Below, one piece after another: positions 27,348 through 36,570 of a stretch of DNA of 64,000 nucleotides (positions within the stretch are counted from its first letter, which is position 1; each line of letters opens with the position of its first letter). The DNA lies in contig NZ_CP009962.1 of NCBI RefSeq assembly GCF_000786695.1, forward strand, positions 4,030,001-4,094,000, read 5' to 3'. The notes under the pieces were generated by a model. The model was not told the DNA's origin. It saw only the letters and a list, made by a program, of their open reading frames with translations, and ran no database searches. The DNA comes from Collimonas arenae (GTDB lineage: Bacteria > Pseudomonadota > Gammaproteobacteria > Burkholderiales > Burkholderiaceae_D). The translations under genes were made by a program, and so were the position numbers.

Positions 27348-28088
27348 TCAGGCCAGGTAGCCGCCATCGATCGTGAGTGCCGAACCAGTAACAAAACTAG
27401 ATTCAGGTGAAGCCAGATAAGCGGCGAGGCTGGCAATTTCACTATCCTTCCCCATACGACCAAGGGCCATGAGCGGCCGCACCATCGCGCGGGAATTCTC
27501 ATCAGAATTCATGTCTGTTTCGATAGGGCCGGGCTGGATGGTATTGACGGTAATGCCGCGTGGGCCAAGATCGCGCGCCAAGCCGCGCGTCAATGAAGCA
27601 ACTGCTGCTTTGGTCATTCCATAAACGGACGCCCCTGGAAACCCGATGCGGTCGCCGGTCACGCTGCCGATGGTGATGATGCGCCCGCCTTCATGCATGT
27701 GAGACAAGACTGCTTGTATGGCGACAAAGACCGCCCGCTGATTAACGGCAACCATCTGGTCAAAGTCAGAAAGGCTGAATTCGTCAATCGTGCCGCGCTT
27801 GAGTATGCCCGCATTGTTCACAAGGATATCGATGCCGCCATATGTCTCGGCGGTCAAGGCAACGGCTTGTTGCACCGCCGCTATATCGGCGCTGTCGGCC
27901 TTGATCGGTAAAACCACTCCACCGGCGGCCTTGATTTCCGCCGCAAGAACATTTGCCTTGTCTTCGGAAGCAGCATAGGTGAATGCAACCACTGCTCCGT
28001 CATGTGACAAACGGCGAACGATGGCGGCTCCGATGCCGCGAGAACCGCCAGTGACTAAAGCGACTTTATTGGACAGAGGACGTGACAT
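27348..28088 (-). CDS. SDR-family oxidoreductase (FabG-like)
   Basis: 246 residues of a classical short-chain dehydrogenase. The cofactor motif TGGSRGIGAAI is at about 14-24 and NNAG (DILVNNAGIL) is present. The catalytic Ser is in TIGSVTGDR, and YGMTK gives Tyr and Lys. The end is GSALTIDGGYL. It reduces a carbonyl or oxidises an alcohol with NAD(P); Ala/Ser-rich early residues (YAASEDK) suit NADP. It lies downstream of a TetR gene on the same strand, and both have a TGGACTRATC motif upstream. Regulation of the SDR by that TetR protein is likely. Substrate unknown. Confidence 0.9.
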   Translation of the reverse strand: MSRPLSNKVALVTGGSRGIGAAIVRRLSHDGAVVAFTYAASEDKANVLAAEIKAAGGVVLPIKADSADIAAVQQAVALTAETYGGIDILVNNAGILKRGTIDEFSLSDFDQMVAVNQRAVFVAIQAVLSHMHEGGRIITIGSVTGDRIGFPGASVYGMTKAAVASLTRGLARDLGPRGITVNTIQPGPIETDMNSDENSRAMVRPLMALGRMGKDSEIASLAAYLASPESSFVTGSALTIDGGYLA

Positions 28089-28113
28089 GATTTAATTCCT
28101 TTCAGTTTAATTT

Positions 28114-28129
28114 TGGACTAATCAATCTA
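28114..28129 (-). promoter_or_regulatory. Possible TetR half-operator before SDR gene
   Basis: TGGACTAATCAATCTA shares TGGACTRATC with the better palindrome upstream of the TetR gene. It lies about 25 bases before the SDR start. Confidence 0.35.
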
Positions 28130-28170
28130 TAATTAGACGTAAAAAAACACGCCTGGTGCGTTGCTTGTTT

Positions 28171-28749
28171 TTACCGGATACCTCGCAGTGCTATGCGGGC
28201 AATGCCGCGTAAATTCTCTTCGGTTGCCCCGGCACGGGCTGCGACTTTAATGCCGGTCAGCGTAGCCAAAAGGAACTGTGCCGCAGCCTGGGGACCAATT
28301 TCCTCGCCAATTTCGCCCTCCTTCTTGGCTTCGACAAGCCTGCGCTCGAGGGAGGAAATGAAAATCTTGCTTGCCATTTCGGTGATCATCGTCACTTCTG
28401 AATCCGCACGACCGAATTCGCAGATGGCGCTAATACCCAAACATTTCGGTTCTGGATCGGCAACTGCCCGCGATACGGCAAAATCCATCAGCGCTTCCAC
28501 CCCCATCATTGGGGAGGCAGGTGCGCTCAATGCATCGATTTGATCGTTGACGCTACCAACGACATAACGTTGCAGGGCTTCCAGATAAAGCCGCTTTTTG
28601 TCGCCAAACGTGTTGTACATGCTCTGGCGACTAATGCCCATGACCTGCAGTAGTTCATCGGTCGATGTGCCCTCGTAGCCATGCGTCGAGAAGATTTCGA
28701 TAGCCTTCTCAAGTACTACTTCGTTCTCGAATTCTTTTGGTCGTGCCAT
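28171..28749 (-). CDS. TetR/AcrR-family transcriptional regulator
   Basis: 192 residues from MARPKEF; an in-frame ATG at 28767 would add six. The N-terminal HTH is STDELLQVMGISRQSMYNTFGDKKRLYLEAL (about 27-57), followed by a helical ligand domain. It resembles the subgroup that represses a neighbouring dehydrogenase or efflux gene in response to small reactive compounds. An upstream palindrome (28771-28786) probably allows self-control, and a similar half-site precedes the SDR gene. Confidence 0.88.
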   Translation of the reverse strand: MARPKEFENEVVLEKAIEIFSTHGYEGTSTDELLQVMGISRQSMYNTFGDKKRLYLEALQRYVVGSVNDQIDALSAPASPMMGVEALMDFAVSRAVADPEPKCLGISAICEFGRADSEVTMITEMASKIFISSLERRLVEAKKEGEIGEEIGPQAAAQFLLATLTGIKVAARAGATEENLRGIARIALRGIR

Positions 28750-28770
28750 GGATTTTATAATAGCCAATTA

Positions 28771-28786
28771 TGGACTGATCTGTCAA
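28771..28786 (-). promoter_or_regulatory. Candidate TetR operator
   Basis: TGGACTGATCTGTCAA matches its own complement at 12 of 16 positions, centred on GATC. It lies 22 bases upstream of the TetR start, a normal self-repression position. Confidence 0.45.
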
Positions 28787-29572
28787 TTACATATAATAAC
28801 ATATAGTCGAAACATGGCTTTGAATTAGTCTTTGGCATTAAGGGGCGTGCTCTTTGGGTTGCAAAACGCTTGAAACGCTTGAAATGCTTGATTTAGATCG
28901 GCTTGGACTGATAAGCAAAGACAATTCCCAGCGCATAGGCTCATCCTCCCGAAACTAAAAAAATTTCCTTATAAAGCAGTAAATTACGCCCAACTGATTT
29001 TTCACGTATCGAAATTAAAGACGGGCGCAACCGAAAATATTGCCTGGAAAATCTCCGGACAATCATACCCACAAGAAATGAGCAATCGAGGTATGCGCAC
29101 TGTACGCCGGCAAACTTTACGCATCATTGCGAGCGCATAAAGTTTTCCACAGATTTTGGGGATAACTTTGTGAACAAGCACACTGGATTCGCATTAAGTC
29201 CTTGATTGGCATCGTGTTTTCACCAGTGTGAAGGATGGATGCAAATACGCCTCAAACAGGGCTTTACGGATGGGAAGTTGAGTTTTCCCGACAATGGATG
29301 TGCATTTTGTCATCGTCCCGCTAACAGATATCCACAACCCGGCAGCAATCCACAGTTACCCACAGAATATGTGGATAAGCTTGTGCGCAAGCCCACTGCA
29401 TTCCAGACAAGCCCTTGATTTGTTTCACTTTTCCATTGCTGTGCAGCGGCTGTGCTTTACAATGTCAGCGCCCGTGCCTGTGATCGGCCGGGAGACCAAA
29501 GCTCATTTCATCAATATACGTGAGTGCGAACGTATATTGATGAAATGAACTCTAATTCAACCGGAAGCCAGC
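28787..29572. other. Non-coding region with DnaA-box-like cluster and a direct repeat
   Basis: No convincing gene in about 790 bases. TTATCCACA-like 9-mers occur at 29143-29151 and 29328-29336, 29356-29364 and 29370-29378; the last is perfect on the minus strand. A degenerate direct repeat of about 50 bases runs 29160-29212 and 29373-29425 (GATAA..TTGTG..CAAGC.CACTG.ATTC ... CCTTGATT). This region leads into xseA. Confidence 0.5.
29503..29548. repeat. Perfect inverted repeat, 18-base arms, upstream of xseA
   Basis: Arms 29503-29520 and 29531-29548 are exact complements around a 10-base loop. They end 24 bases before the xseA ATG, so they would fall in the mRNA leader or promoter. No T-tract follows. 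Confidence 0.7.
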
Positions 29573-30934
29573 ATGAATATCTCCAGCACCAACGACAACT
29601 ATTCCAGCGGCCCGCAAGTACTCACAGTATCGGCCCTGAATCAAGCCGTTGCCCGCATGCTGGAACGCAGTTTTCCACTGGCCTGGGTATCGGGTGAAAT
29701 ATCGAACTTCAAAAGCTATGCATCCGGTCACTGGTACTTCACGCTCAAAGACGATGCGGCGCAAGTGCGCGGCGTGATGTTCAAGGGCCGCGCCCAGCAT
29801 GCCGGCTTTACGCCGCGCGATGGCGACAAAGTCGAAGTGCGGGCACTGGTGACGTTGTATGCGGCGCGCGGCGACTATCAGCTCAATGTCGAGGCGATCC
29901 GGCGTGCCGGCGTCGGCAACCTGTACGAAGCTTTTTTGCGCCTGAAGGAAAAACTGAACGCCGAGGGCTTGTTCGATCCGGCGCGCAAACGTCCACTGCC
30001 GCCATTTGCAAGAACCATCGGCATTGTCACAAGCCTGCAAGCAGCGGCGCTGCGCGATATCCTGACCGCGCTGGCGCGGCGTGCGCCGCATGTGCGCGTG
30101 ATCCTTTACCCTACTCCGGTGCAAGGCGACGGCGCCGCTGAAAAGATCGCACGCGCTATCAATACCGCTGCTGCGCGTGCCGAGTGCGAGTTGCTGCTGG
30201 TCTGCCGTGGCGGCGGGAGCATCGAGGATTTATGGTCCTTCAATGACGAAGCGGTGGCGCGAGCAATTGTGGCTGCGCCGATGCCTGTGATTTCCGGCGT
30301 CGGCCACGAAACCGATTTCACGATCGCAGACTTCGCCGCCGATCTACGCGCCGCCACTCCGACCGCCGCCGCCGAGCTGGCGACCGTACCACGCGGCGAC
30401 TGGCTGGCGACGCTGGAAGGCCATGCCGATGACCTGACCCGCGCCCTGCGCCGGCAGCTGGCTGAAGCCGGCCAGACTCTGGACTGGCTAGGCCGCCGCC
30501 TGAGCAGTCCGGCCGCCACCATCGCTCATGAAAGAGTCAAGTTGCAGAGTCTGCAAAACAGGCTGCAGCATGCAACCCACATCCCCCTGACACAATCGCG
30601 CTATGCCTTATTGAATTTGCGCACCCGCTTGAATGCGCAAATCCCCAGCACCAAAACATCGCGTCAGATATTACTGGAGCAAAGCCGGCGTCTCGGTAGC
30701 GCGTTGACGGCAAAAAGCCATAACAGCCGCCAAGCGCTGGCAGCCCTGAATGCGCAGCTTGAACTGTTGAATCCGCAACGTACACTGGAACGCGGCTACG
30801 CCATCGTCTCCGATGCCAAGGGCCATGTGATTCGTGCACCGAAAGAACTCCAGCCACGGCATTTCGTCACCGTGCAGCTGGCGGAAGGCAGCGCCAAGGT
30901 CGGCATAGATAGTGTTCAGGCAACGCTGGATTGA
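29573..30934 (+). CDS. xseA: Exodeoxyribonuclease VII large subunit
   Basis: 453 residues. The N-terminal OB-fold (about 20-115: [50 protein letters not shown]) binds single-stranded DNA. The central catalytic domain has [68 protein letters not shown], and a coiled-coil C-terminal half. With XseB it degrades single-stranded DNA in both directions. The small subunit gene is not in this window. In related genomes, as I recall, xseA adjoins exbB; here more than 20 kb separate them. Confidence 0.96.
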   Translation: MNISSTNDNYSSGPQVLTVSALNQAVARMLERSFPLAWVSGEISNFKSYASGHWYFTLKDDAAQVRGVMFKGRAQHAGFTPRDGDKVEVRALVTLYAARGDYQLNVEAIRRAGVGNLYEAFLRLKEKLNAEGLFDPARKRPLPPFARTIGIVTSLQAAALRDILTALARRAPHVRVILYPTPVQGDGAAEKIARAINTAAARAECELLLVCRGGGSIEDLWSFNDEAVARAIVAAPMPVISGVGHETDFTIADFAADLRAATPTAAAELATVPRGDWLATLEGHADDLTRALRRQLAEAGQTLDWLGRRLSSPAATIAHERVKLQSLQNRLQHATHIPLTQSRYALLNLRTRLNAQIPSTKTSRQILLEQSRRLGSALTAKSHNSRQALAALNAQLELLNPQRTLERGYAIVSDAKGHVIRAPKELQPRHFVTVQLAEGSAKVGIDSVQATLD

Positions 30935-31118
30935 GCACAGACTGCTTGTCATCTGACGCAAGTCGCATAAGCTTCGAATAAATATAACGGGAAAGCGCAA
31001 GCTTGCTGCATGGAATAGCTAAGCGCTTTACAATAGCTCTTTCCTGGAAACTGTTCGTAAGATGTATAGGCAACAGCTTCTTTGTAATCCCAATAAAACT
31101 ATAGGAAGGACGCACAAC

Positions 31119-31697
31119 ATGGCACACACTCTCCCGCCTCTGCCGTACGCTCTGGATGCATTAGCTCCACACATTTCCAAAGAGACTCTGGAATTTCACT
31201 ATGGCAAGCATCACCAGACCTATGTAACTAACCTGAACAACCTGATCCCTGGCACAGAATTCGAAAACCTGTCGCTGGAAGACACCGTCAAGAAATCGTC
31301 CGGCGGCGTTTTCAACAACGCAGCGCAAATCTGGAACCACACGTTCTACTGGCACAGCCTGTCGCCAAATGGCGGCGGCGCACCAACCGGCGCATTGGCA
31401 GATGCGATCAACGCCAAGTGGGGCTCGTTCGACAACTTCAAGGTTGAACTGACCAAGACTGCAGTCGGCACTTTCGGTTCCGGCTGGGCCTGGCTGGTAA
31501 AGAACGCCGACGGTTCGCTCGGCCTGGTATCGACTTCGAACGCAGCGACTCCGCTGACTACTGACGCTAAGCCTTTGATCACTGTCGACGTCTGGGAACA
31601 CGCTTACTACATCGACTACCGTAACGCTCGTCCAAAATACCTGGAAGCATTCTGGGCATTGGCGAATTGGGAATTTGCTTCGCAGAATTTTGCTTAA
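31119..31697 (+). CDS. sodB: Superoxide dismutase, Fe type
   Basis: 192 residues from the ATG at 31119 (AGGAAGGA upstream). It dismutates superoxide in the cytosol. The metal ligands are His27 ([13 protein letters not shown]), the His in QIWNHTFYW, and Asp plus His in [13 protein letters not shown]. The [10 protein letters not shown] and FGSGWAWLV stretches, and the short chain, favour the iron enzyme. It lies 184 bases after xseA on the same strand and ends at a strong terminator. Confidence 0.97.
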   Translation: MAHTLPPLPYALDALAPHISKETLEFHYGKHHQTYVTNLNNLIPGTEFENLSLEDTVKKSSGGVFNNAAQIWNHTFYWHSLSPNGGGAPTGALADAINAKWGSFDNFKVELTKTAVGTFGSGWAWLVKNADGSLGLVSTSNAATPLTTDAKPLITVDVWEHAYYIDYRNARPKYLEAFWALANWEFASQNFA

Positions 31698-31756
31698 GCA
31701 ATTCGCATGACAAGCAGTTTGTTATAGCCGGTCCGACAATCATCGGCAGGCATGTC

Positions 31757-31790
31757 AAAAAAGCGCTTACTTGATAGTAAGCGCTTTTTT
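31757..31790 (+). terminator. Rho-independent terminator of sodB
   Basis: A 14-base stem (31757-31770 with 31777-31790) has a TTGATA loop and ends in a T-run. The symmetric A/T flanks also suit the convergent gene at 31822. Confidence 0.9.
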
Positions 31791-31821
31791 ATTTACCGCA
31801 TCAATTTTCAATTCTCAATTC

Positions 31822-33228
31822 TCAGCGTTGCTGCCAACGCGCTTCATGGGCGCCTAGCGCCGACGGTGGCAAATCGAAGTGCGGCGGCGTCAGCGGCATC
31901 TGCTCAGCCGGCGCTATGGCGCTGACCGCTCCGAACGATGACGACATCGTTTGCCGCCATCCTTGTACTTCATCCGCTGTCATATCCGCGTACTGCAAGC
32001 CGTTCGCAAGCCGCGGCAGGGATTGCAGCCAGCGTCCGGTTTGTGCCAACGAGACACGTACTCGCCAGCCGCCGCCTTCGACTGCGCGCTTGTGCAACGC
32101 GTTCATGGCGCCAAACGCGGCCAAATAGCCAGTAGCGTGATCAAGCGCCTGGCACGGCAGTTTGCCTGGCTTGTCGCTGCGCGCCGCCTGTCCTTCTTCC
32201 CAGGCGATACCGGTGGCGGATTGCACCAGGCTGTCAAAGCCGCGCCGTCCGGCCCAGGGGCCGGCATGGCCATAAGCGCAAAGACTGACCTCAACCAGTC
32301 CGGGCCGCAAGGTCTGCAATTCGTCGCTGGTAAAACCGTACGCATCGAGTGCACCCGGCCGGTAAGCGTGCAGGAAAACATCGGCGCCACGGATCAGTTC
32401 ACGCAGACGTTCACGCCCTGCTTCGCTGCGCAAATCGAACTGGGCCGCACGCTTGCCGCGGCCATTGTCGATCACCAGCGTCGGGATATTCGGCAAATGC
32501 GCGGCGCTGATCGCGAGCACCTCGGCGCCATGCTGCGCCAGGGTGCGGCCAGCTACCGGCGCGGCGATCACGCGCGACAGGTCGAGTACCCGTATCCCGT
32601 CCAAAGGCCGCTCCACCGTCGCACGCGGCAGTTCAGCCGGGACATCACTGACATGCGTGATGTCAAACAGCGGCAAGGCGGCGATGGCGGCGGCCTGCGG
32701 ATGGGCACGCCATTCCTCTGGACTGCGTATCAATGCTGCGCACATGCCCTCTTCTGCCAACCGCGCATCGAGTTCTGCGGCATTCCAGCCAGCGATCGCT
32801 GCAGCTACGGCGGTGTGGTCGTCGACGCATTGCAAGACGCGCAACACGCCATCGCGATGATGCGGAAAATTGGTATGCAATTGAATCCAGCGACCGTCAC
32901 CCGCCTGGTAGTAACCCGCTATCGGGCTCCAGGGATCAGCGGGAGGTTTCCCATCTATCAGCAGATAACGTTCGCTGCGAAATATCGCCAGCGCATGGTG
33001 CTGATCAACGCTCACGGTTTGCTGCCGGCCGCCGCGCAGATGCCAGAATTCAGCAGCGGCCAGCGCCTGAGCACCGATTGTGGCTGACGCCAATGCGCCC
33101 ACCGGAAATACCGATGGCAGTTGCGTTCCAAGGTTTGAAAAATGCAGGTGGCCAAGCGCATCCTGATCGCGACCGGCAGTATGCCAGATAGTGTCGACGA
33201 GCTTATTGGCCAAGGTATCTGGTTGCAT
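31822..33228 (-). CDS. Class III CoA-transferase (CaiB/BaiF), long form
   Basis: 468 residues, longer than the usual 380-410, and split into two similar parts. About 200 N-terminal residues resemble the C-terminal CaiB region (HHALAIFRSERYLLIDGKPP, GDGRWIQLHTNFPHHRDGVL). From about 205 the normal family start follows (PLDGIRVLDLSRVIAAPVAGRTLAQHGAEVL). It continues with FRPGALDAYGF-like YRPGALDAYGF and SLCAYGHAGPWAGRRGFDSL. The probable catalytic Asp is in CQALDHATGYLAAFGA. This circularly arranged architecture is known for some family members. It moves CoA between acids. It is divergent from the HTH-citrate synthase gene, which may share its pathway. Confidence 0.85.
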   Translation of the reverse strand: MQPDTLANKLVDTIWHTAGRDQDALGHLHFSNLGTQLPSVFPVGALASATIGAQALAAAEFWHLRGGRQQTVSVDQHHALAIFRSERYLLIDGKPPADPWSPIAGYYQAGDGRWIQLHTNFPHHRDGVLRVLQCVDDHTAVAAAIAGWNAAELDARLAEEGMCAALIRSPEEWRAHPQAAAIAALPLFDITHVSDVPAELPRATVERPLDGIRVLDLSRVIAAPVAGRTLAQHGAEVLAISAAHLPNIPTLVIDNGRGKRAAQFDLRSEAGRERLRELIRGADVFLHAYRPGALDAYGFTSDELQTLRPGLVEVSLCAYGHAGPWAGRRGFDSLVQSATGIAWEEGQAARSDKPGKLPCQALDHATGYLAAFGAMNALHKRAVEGGGWRVRVSLAQTGRWLQSLPRLANGLQYADMTADEVQGWRQTMSSSFGAVSAIAPAEQMPLTPPHFDLPPSALGAHEARWQQR

Positions 33229-33322
33229 AATCTTCCTTATCGCTAGTAACGATTCAGTCTAGAATTTGCTAACAGTCTGCGTCAATCTTGATTGCGACAA
33301 TCAATACAAAGAAATTTTCCCG

Positions 33323-34534
33323 ATGAAGAAAATGCTCACGGCAGATGAAGCGGCAACCTTGCTCGGCGTCAGTACGGCTACATTGTATTCCTATGTCAGC
33401 CGCGGCATGCTCGACTCCGTGCCAAGCAAAAATGTGCGTAGCAAGCTGTATCCGCGCGACCAGGTACTGCGCCTTGCGGCTCGGCGCAAAGATGGCCGCC
33501 AGGCGGGGCATACCGTCGAGCAGGCGATAGACTGGGGCAAGCCGATACTGGAATCGCGGATTACCCTGATTGAGCATGGCGTCATCCGCTACCGTGGCCA
33601 TGACGCCATGAAACTGGCGCAAAGCGCAACGCTGGAGCAGGTTGCCGTGATCTTGTGGGACGACGGCAAAGCGAATATGTTCGACACAAATGTAATGCAA
33701 ATCACACCGGCGCAATGGCGGCACATGCGCCAGCCTTTCTCTACTTTCCTGCCGCTGGAACGCACTGCCGCTTTACTGGCGGCCTCAGCACCGTTGTTGA
33801 TTGCAGCAGAGCTGCCGACAAATGGTGCACAGCTCATGCAACTTGTAGCGGCCGCGTTGCTTAATACGGATGTCAGCATGCTACCGCTGCATCAGCAATG
33901 CGGCAATGCTTGGGGTCTCGACGACGCTGCGACAAATCTGGTGCGGGCTGCGCTGGTCGCGTGCGCCGATCACGAGTTGAATGTCTCCGCATTTACGGTA
34001 CGTTGCGTGGCTTCCACCGGCGCGCCGCTACCCCTTGCGTTGCTTGCCGGATTGGCTGCCTTATCTGGTCCGCGCCACGGCGGAGAATCGCTACGCATAC
34101 GTACCCTGATCGACGCTGCGCTGGAAAGCGATGACATGCATGGCGCTCTGAAACAGCATTTGGCGCAACCCGGGATAGCCAGCGGCTACGGTAACCGCTT
34201 ACCCGGCTTTGGCCATCCGCTGTATCCGGATGGCGATCCGCGCGGCCGCATGCTGCTGCAAATGCTGGCGGCGCAAGAAACACGACACGGTAATATCGCG
34301 CAGTTGCTGGAAATCGGCGAAGCCGCCAGCGCGCTAAGCGGTCAGCCGGTGAATGTCGATTTTTCCTTGGCGGCGATTGAATACGCATTCGGCCTGGCGC
34401 GCGGGACATCGCAGACGCTGTTTGCGCTGGGCCGCTGCGCCGGCTGGATCGCCCACGCAAAGGAACAAGCCTCGACCGGGCAGTTGATCAGGCCTCGTGC
34501 GCGCTATGTGGGATCTTTCGACTTCCTCGATTAA
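33323..34534 (+). CDS. Citrate synthase-like protein with N-terminal MerR/excisionase HTH
   Basis: 403 residues from the ATG at 33323. The first about 60 residues are a helix-turn-helix (MLTADEAATLLGVSTATLYSYVSRG, SKLYPRDQVLRLAARRKDG), like MerR/excisionase proteins. The rest is a citrate synthase fold with the three catalytic residues in place: His in SGPRHGGESLRI, His in LPGFGHPLYPDGDPRG, and Asp in VNVDFSLAAIEYAFGL. It should condense acetyl-CoA or propionyl-CoA with a 2-oxo acid. The HTH might let it bind DNA. It is divergent from a CoA-transferase and overlaps the TetR gene tail-to-tail by 4 bases. No strong ribosome site is seen, so the start rests on domain fit. Confidence 0.85.
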   Translation: MKKMLTADEAATLLGVSTATLYSYVSRGMLDSVPSKNVRSKLYPRDQVLRLAARRKDGRQAGHTVEQAIDWGKPILESRITLIEHGVIRYRGHDAMKLAQSATLEQVAVILWDDGKANMFDTNVMQITPAQWRHMRQPFSTFLPLERTAALLAASAPLLIAAELPTNGAQLMQLVAAALLNTDVSMLPLHQQCGNAWGLDDAATNLVRAALVACADHELNVSAFTVRCVASTGAPLPLALLAGLAALSGPRHGGESLRIRTLIDAALESDDMHGALKQHLAQPGIASGYGNRLPGFGHPLYPDGDPRGRMLLQMLAAQETRHGNIAQLLEIGEAASALSGQPVNVDFSLAAIEYAFGLARGTSQTLFALGRCAGWIAHAKEQASTGQLIRPRARYVGSFDFLD

Positions 34535-35154
34535 CCGGCTTGCGGCCGGGAGATCGCCCGCCACAGCATCCTGAACAACGCGTTCGCCTGCAACGCCAGC
34601 GCTTCTTTCTCGCCACGCATGGTGTGCATGTGCACCAGCCGCTCCAGGATGCCGATGAAATAGTCCAGCAGGATTTTCTCATCCACTTCATCCGTGAGCA
34701 CGCCTTGGGCGCGGCCGTCGGTCAAGGTCTGCATCAGGACTTCCATCATTTCCGGCTGGCGAAACGTGCGGTCGCGGCCCCAGGCGCTGATTTGCAATGA
34801 GCTCATGATGAGCTGGCTCACCTTGGGATTGCGGTCGAAAAAATCCAGCACAACCCAAAACACCTTGCGCAGCTTGTCCTGGCAACTCTCGATGCCCTGC
34901 AAGTGGTCTAACATGCGCGACGCCAGCGCACCCAGCCAGGTTTCAAGGCAGGCAAACAACAGCGCTTCCTTGCTGCCGTAGTATTTATAAATGGTTTGCA
35001 AGGAGACATTGGCAGCACTGGCGATTTCACCAAAGCTGACGCTGTGAAACTCCCGCTGCGAGAACAAATCCAACACCGCGCTCTCTATCCTTTGCTGTAT
35101 CACCGGCTTGAGCAAAGCGCGGTCAAGGATGATTTTCTGTTTTTCCGAAGACAT
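34531..35154 (-). CDS. TetR-family regulator of acyl-CoA degradation genes
   Basis: 207 residues. The HTH at about 20-65 (QRIESAVLDLFSQREFHSVS, FGEIASAANVSLQTIYKYYGSKEALLFA) is followed by a helical effector domain. It is divergent from the thiolase-FadB pair. Two GTGTAATT-type palindromes lie in the shared promoter, and two more precede the acyl-CoA dehydrogenase operon at 44.2 kb. This makes it the best candidate for a repressor relieved by an acyl-CoA. The ligand is not visible from sequence. Confidence 0.88.
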   Translation of the reverse strand: MSSEKQKIILDRALLKPVIQQRIESAVLDLFSQREFHSVSFGEIASAANVSLQTIYKYYGSKEALLFACLETWLGALASRMLDHLQGIESCQDKLRKVFWVVLDFFDRNPKVSQLIMSSLQISAWGRDRTFRQPEMMEVLMQTLTDGRAQGVLTDEVDEKILLDYFIGILERLVHMHTMRGEKEALALQANALFRMLWRAISRPQAG

Positions 35155-35176
35155 GGCTTTGTTATTTTCACACTAT

Positions 35177-35192
35177 GTGTAATTAATTTTAC
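35177..35192. promoter_or_regulatory. Candidate TetR operator 1
   Basis: GTGTAATTAATTTTAC, a partly symmetric site 23 bases upstream of the TetR start, fits self-repression. It resembles three other sites in the acyl-CoA block. Confidence 0.5.
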
Positions 35193-35302
35193 CGCTGCAC
35201 TAATGCACTTTTCAGATGCCCGATTTAGAGTGGGCTATCAATTGACGCTAAGCGCCGCTTTCACTACAGTTGGCGTTCAGCATAAATCAAACATCAATGT
35301 AA

Positions 35303-35320
35303 GTGTAATTTCTATTACAT
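35303..35320. promoter_or_regulatory. Candidate TetR operator 2
   Basis: GTGTAATTTCTATTACAT has arms GTGTAAT and ATTACAT. It ends 23 bases before the thiolase ATG, where a bound repressor would block the promoter or initiation. Confidence 0.6.
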
Positions 35321-35342
35321 ACGCACACAAGCCGGAGACGCT

Positions 35343-36548
35343 ATGACTGAAGCATATATTTTCGATTCCGTACGGACCCCGCGCGGCAAAGGCAAGAAAG
35401 ACGGCTGCCTGCACCAGGTGACCCCTGTCAATCTACTGGCGCAACTGCTGCACGCGCTGGAACAACGCAACCAGCTCGATACATCCCAGGTAGATGACGT
35501 GGTGCTTGGCTGCGTGACGCCGGTCGGCGAACAAGGCGCGGACATTGCGCGCACAGCAGTGCTGTATGCCGGCTGGGACCAGTCGGTGGCGGGCGTGACC
35601 CAATCCCGCTTTTGCGCTTCCGGACTGGAATCGATCAACCTGGCGGCGATGAAGATCATGTCCGGGCAGGAGCAGCTGGTGGTGGCGGGCGGCGTCGAGA
35701 GCATGTCGCGCTGGGCCATGGGTTCCGACGGCGGCGCCTGGTTCATGGACCCGCGGGTCAACCAAAGCACTGGTTTTGCGCCGCAAGGCATAGGCGCTGA
35801 CCTGATCGCCACCCTGGAAAATTTTTCGCGCAGCGATGTCGACAACTTCGCCCTGCTATCCCAAAAGAAGGCTGCACTGGCGCGCGCCGAAGGCCGCTTC
35901 GCTAAATCACTGATCCCGGTGACCGACCTGAATGGACTGGTGATACTGGACCATGACGAATACATCCGCGCGCAAACCACGATAGAAAATCTGGCTGCGC
36001 TGAATCCGGCCTTTGAGCAGATCGGCCAGATGGGTTTCGATGCGACTGCGCTGCGCAAATATACGACCGTCGAAAAAATCAATCACGTGCACCACGCCGG
36101 CAATTCTTCCGGCATCGTCGACGGCGCCGCGCTGGTGCTGGTCGGCAGCAAAGAAATGGGTGAAAAGCTGGGATTGAAGCCACGCGCCCGGATCGTGGCG
36201 ACGGCAGTCACGGGATCGGAACCGACCATCATGCTGACCGGGATCGCACCGGCGGCGCGCAAGGCGCTCGCCAAAGCCAAGATGTCGGCCAAGGATATCG
36301 ATCTGTTTGAAATCAACGAGGCGTTCGCTGCAGTTGTCATGCGCGCCATCCGCGACCTGGATCTCGATCCGGAAAGGGTCAACGTCAATGGCGGTTCGAT
36401 TGCGATGGGCCATCCGCTTGGCGCCACCGGCGCCATGATCCTCGGCACCGCGCTTGATGAGCTGGAGCGCAGCGGCAAGAAGACTGCGCTGATCTCGCTA
36501 TGCGTCGGTGGCGGCATGGGTATTGCCACCATTATCGAGCGTGTTTGA
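35343..36548 (+). CDS. Acetyl-CoA C-acyltransferase (thiolase)
   Basis: 401 residues, ATG after GGAGAC. Catalytic Cys91 is in [12 protein letters not shown]. The second His/Cys pair is in [15 protein letters not shown] and [17 protein letters not shown] is typical of the degradative family. It splits 3-oxoacyl-CoA with CoA to release acetyl-CoA. It is 22 bases upstream of a FadB-like gene, making an alpha/beta multienzyme pair. A palindromic operator candidate lies directly upstream. Confidence 0.95.
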   Translation: MTEAYIFDSVRTPRGKGKKDGCLHQVTPVNLLAQLLHALEQRNQLDTSQVDDVVLGCVTPVGEQGADIARTAVLYAGWDQSVAGVTQSRFCASGLESINLAAMKIMSGQEQLVVAGGVESMSRWAMGSDGGAWFMDPRVNQSTGFAPQGIGADLIATLENFSRSDVDNFALLSQKKAALARAEGRFAKSLIPVTDLNGLVILDHDEYIRAQTTIENLAALNPAFEQIGQMGFDATALRKYTTVEKINHVHHAGNSSGIVDGAALVLVGSKEMGEKLGLKPRARIVATAVTGSEPTIMLTGIAPAARKALAKAKMSAKDIDLFEINEAFAAVVMRAIRDLDLDPERVNVNGGSIAMGHPLGATGAMILGTALDELERSGKKTALISLCVGGGMGIATIIERV

Positions 36549-36570
36549 TTCACTGACCGGATAAAAGATC

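Noticed and set aside
29143..29378. Chromosomal or plasmid origin of replication
   Set aside because: There is no dnaA, dnaN, parAB or rep gene nearby and no clear A/T-rich unwinding array; reported only as a box cluster.
31951..33087. 378-codon plus-strand frame
   Set aside because: It lies wholly opposite the CoA-transferase, which has clear family motifs; the opposite frame has none.
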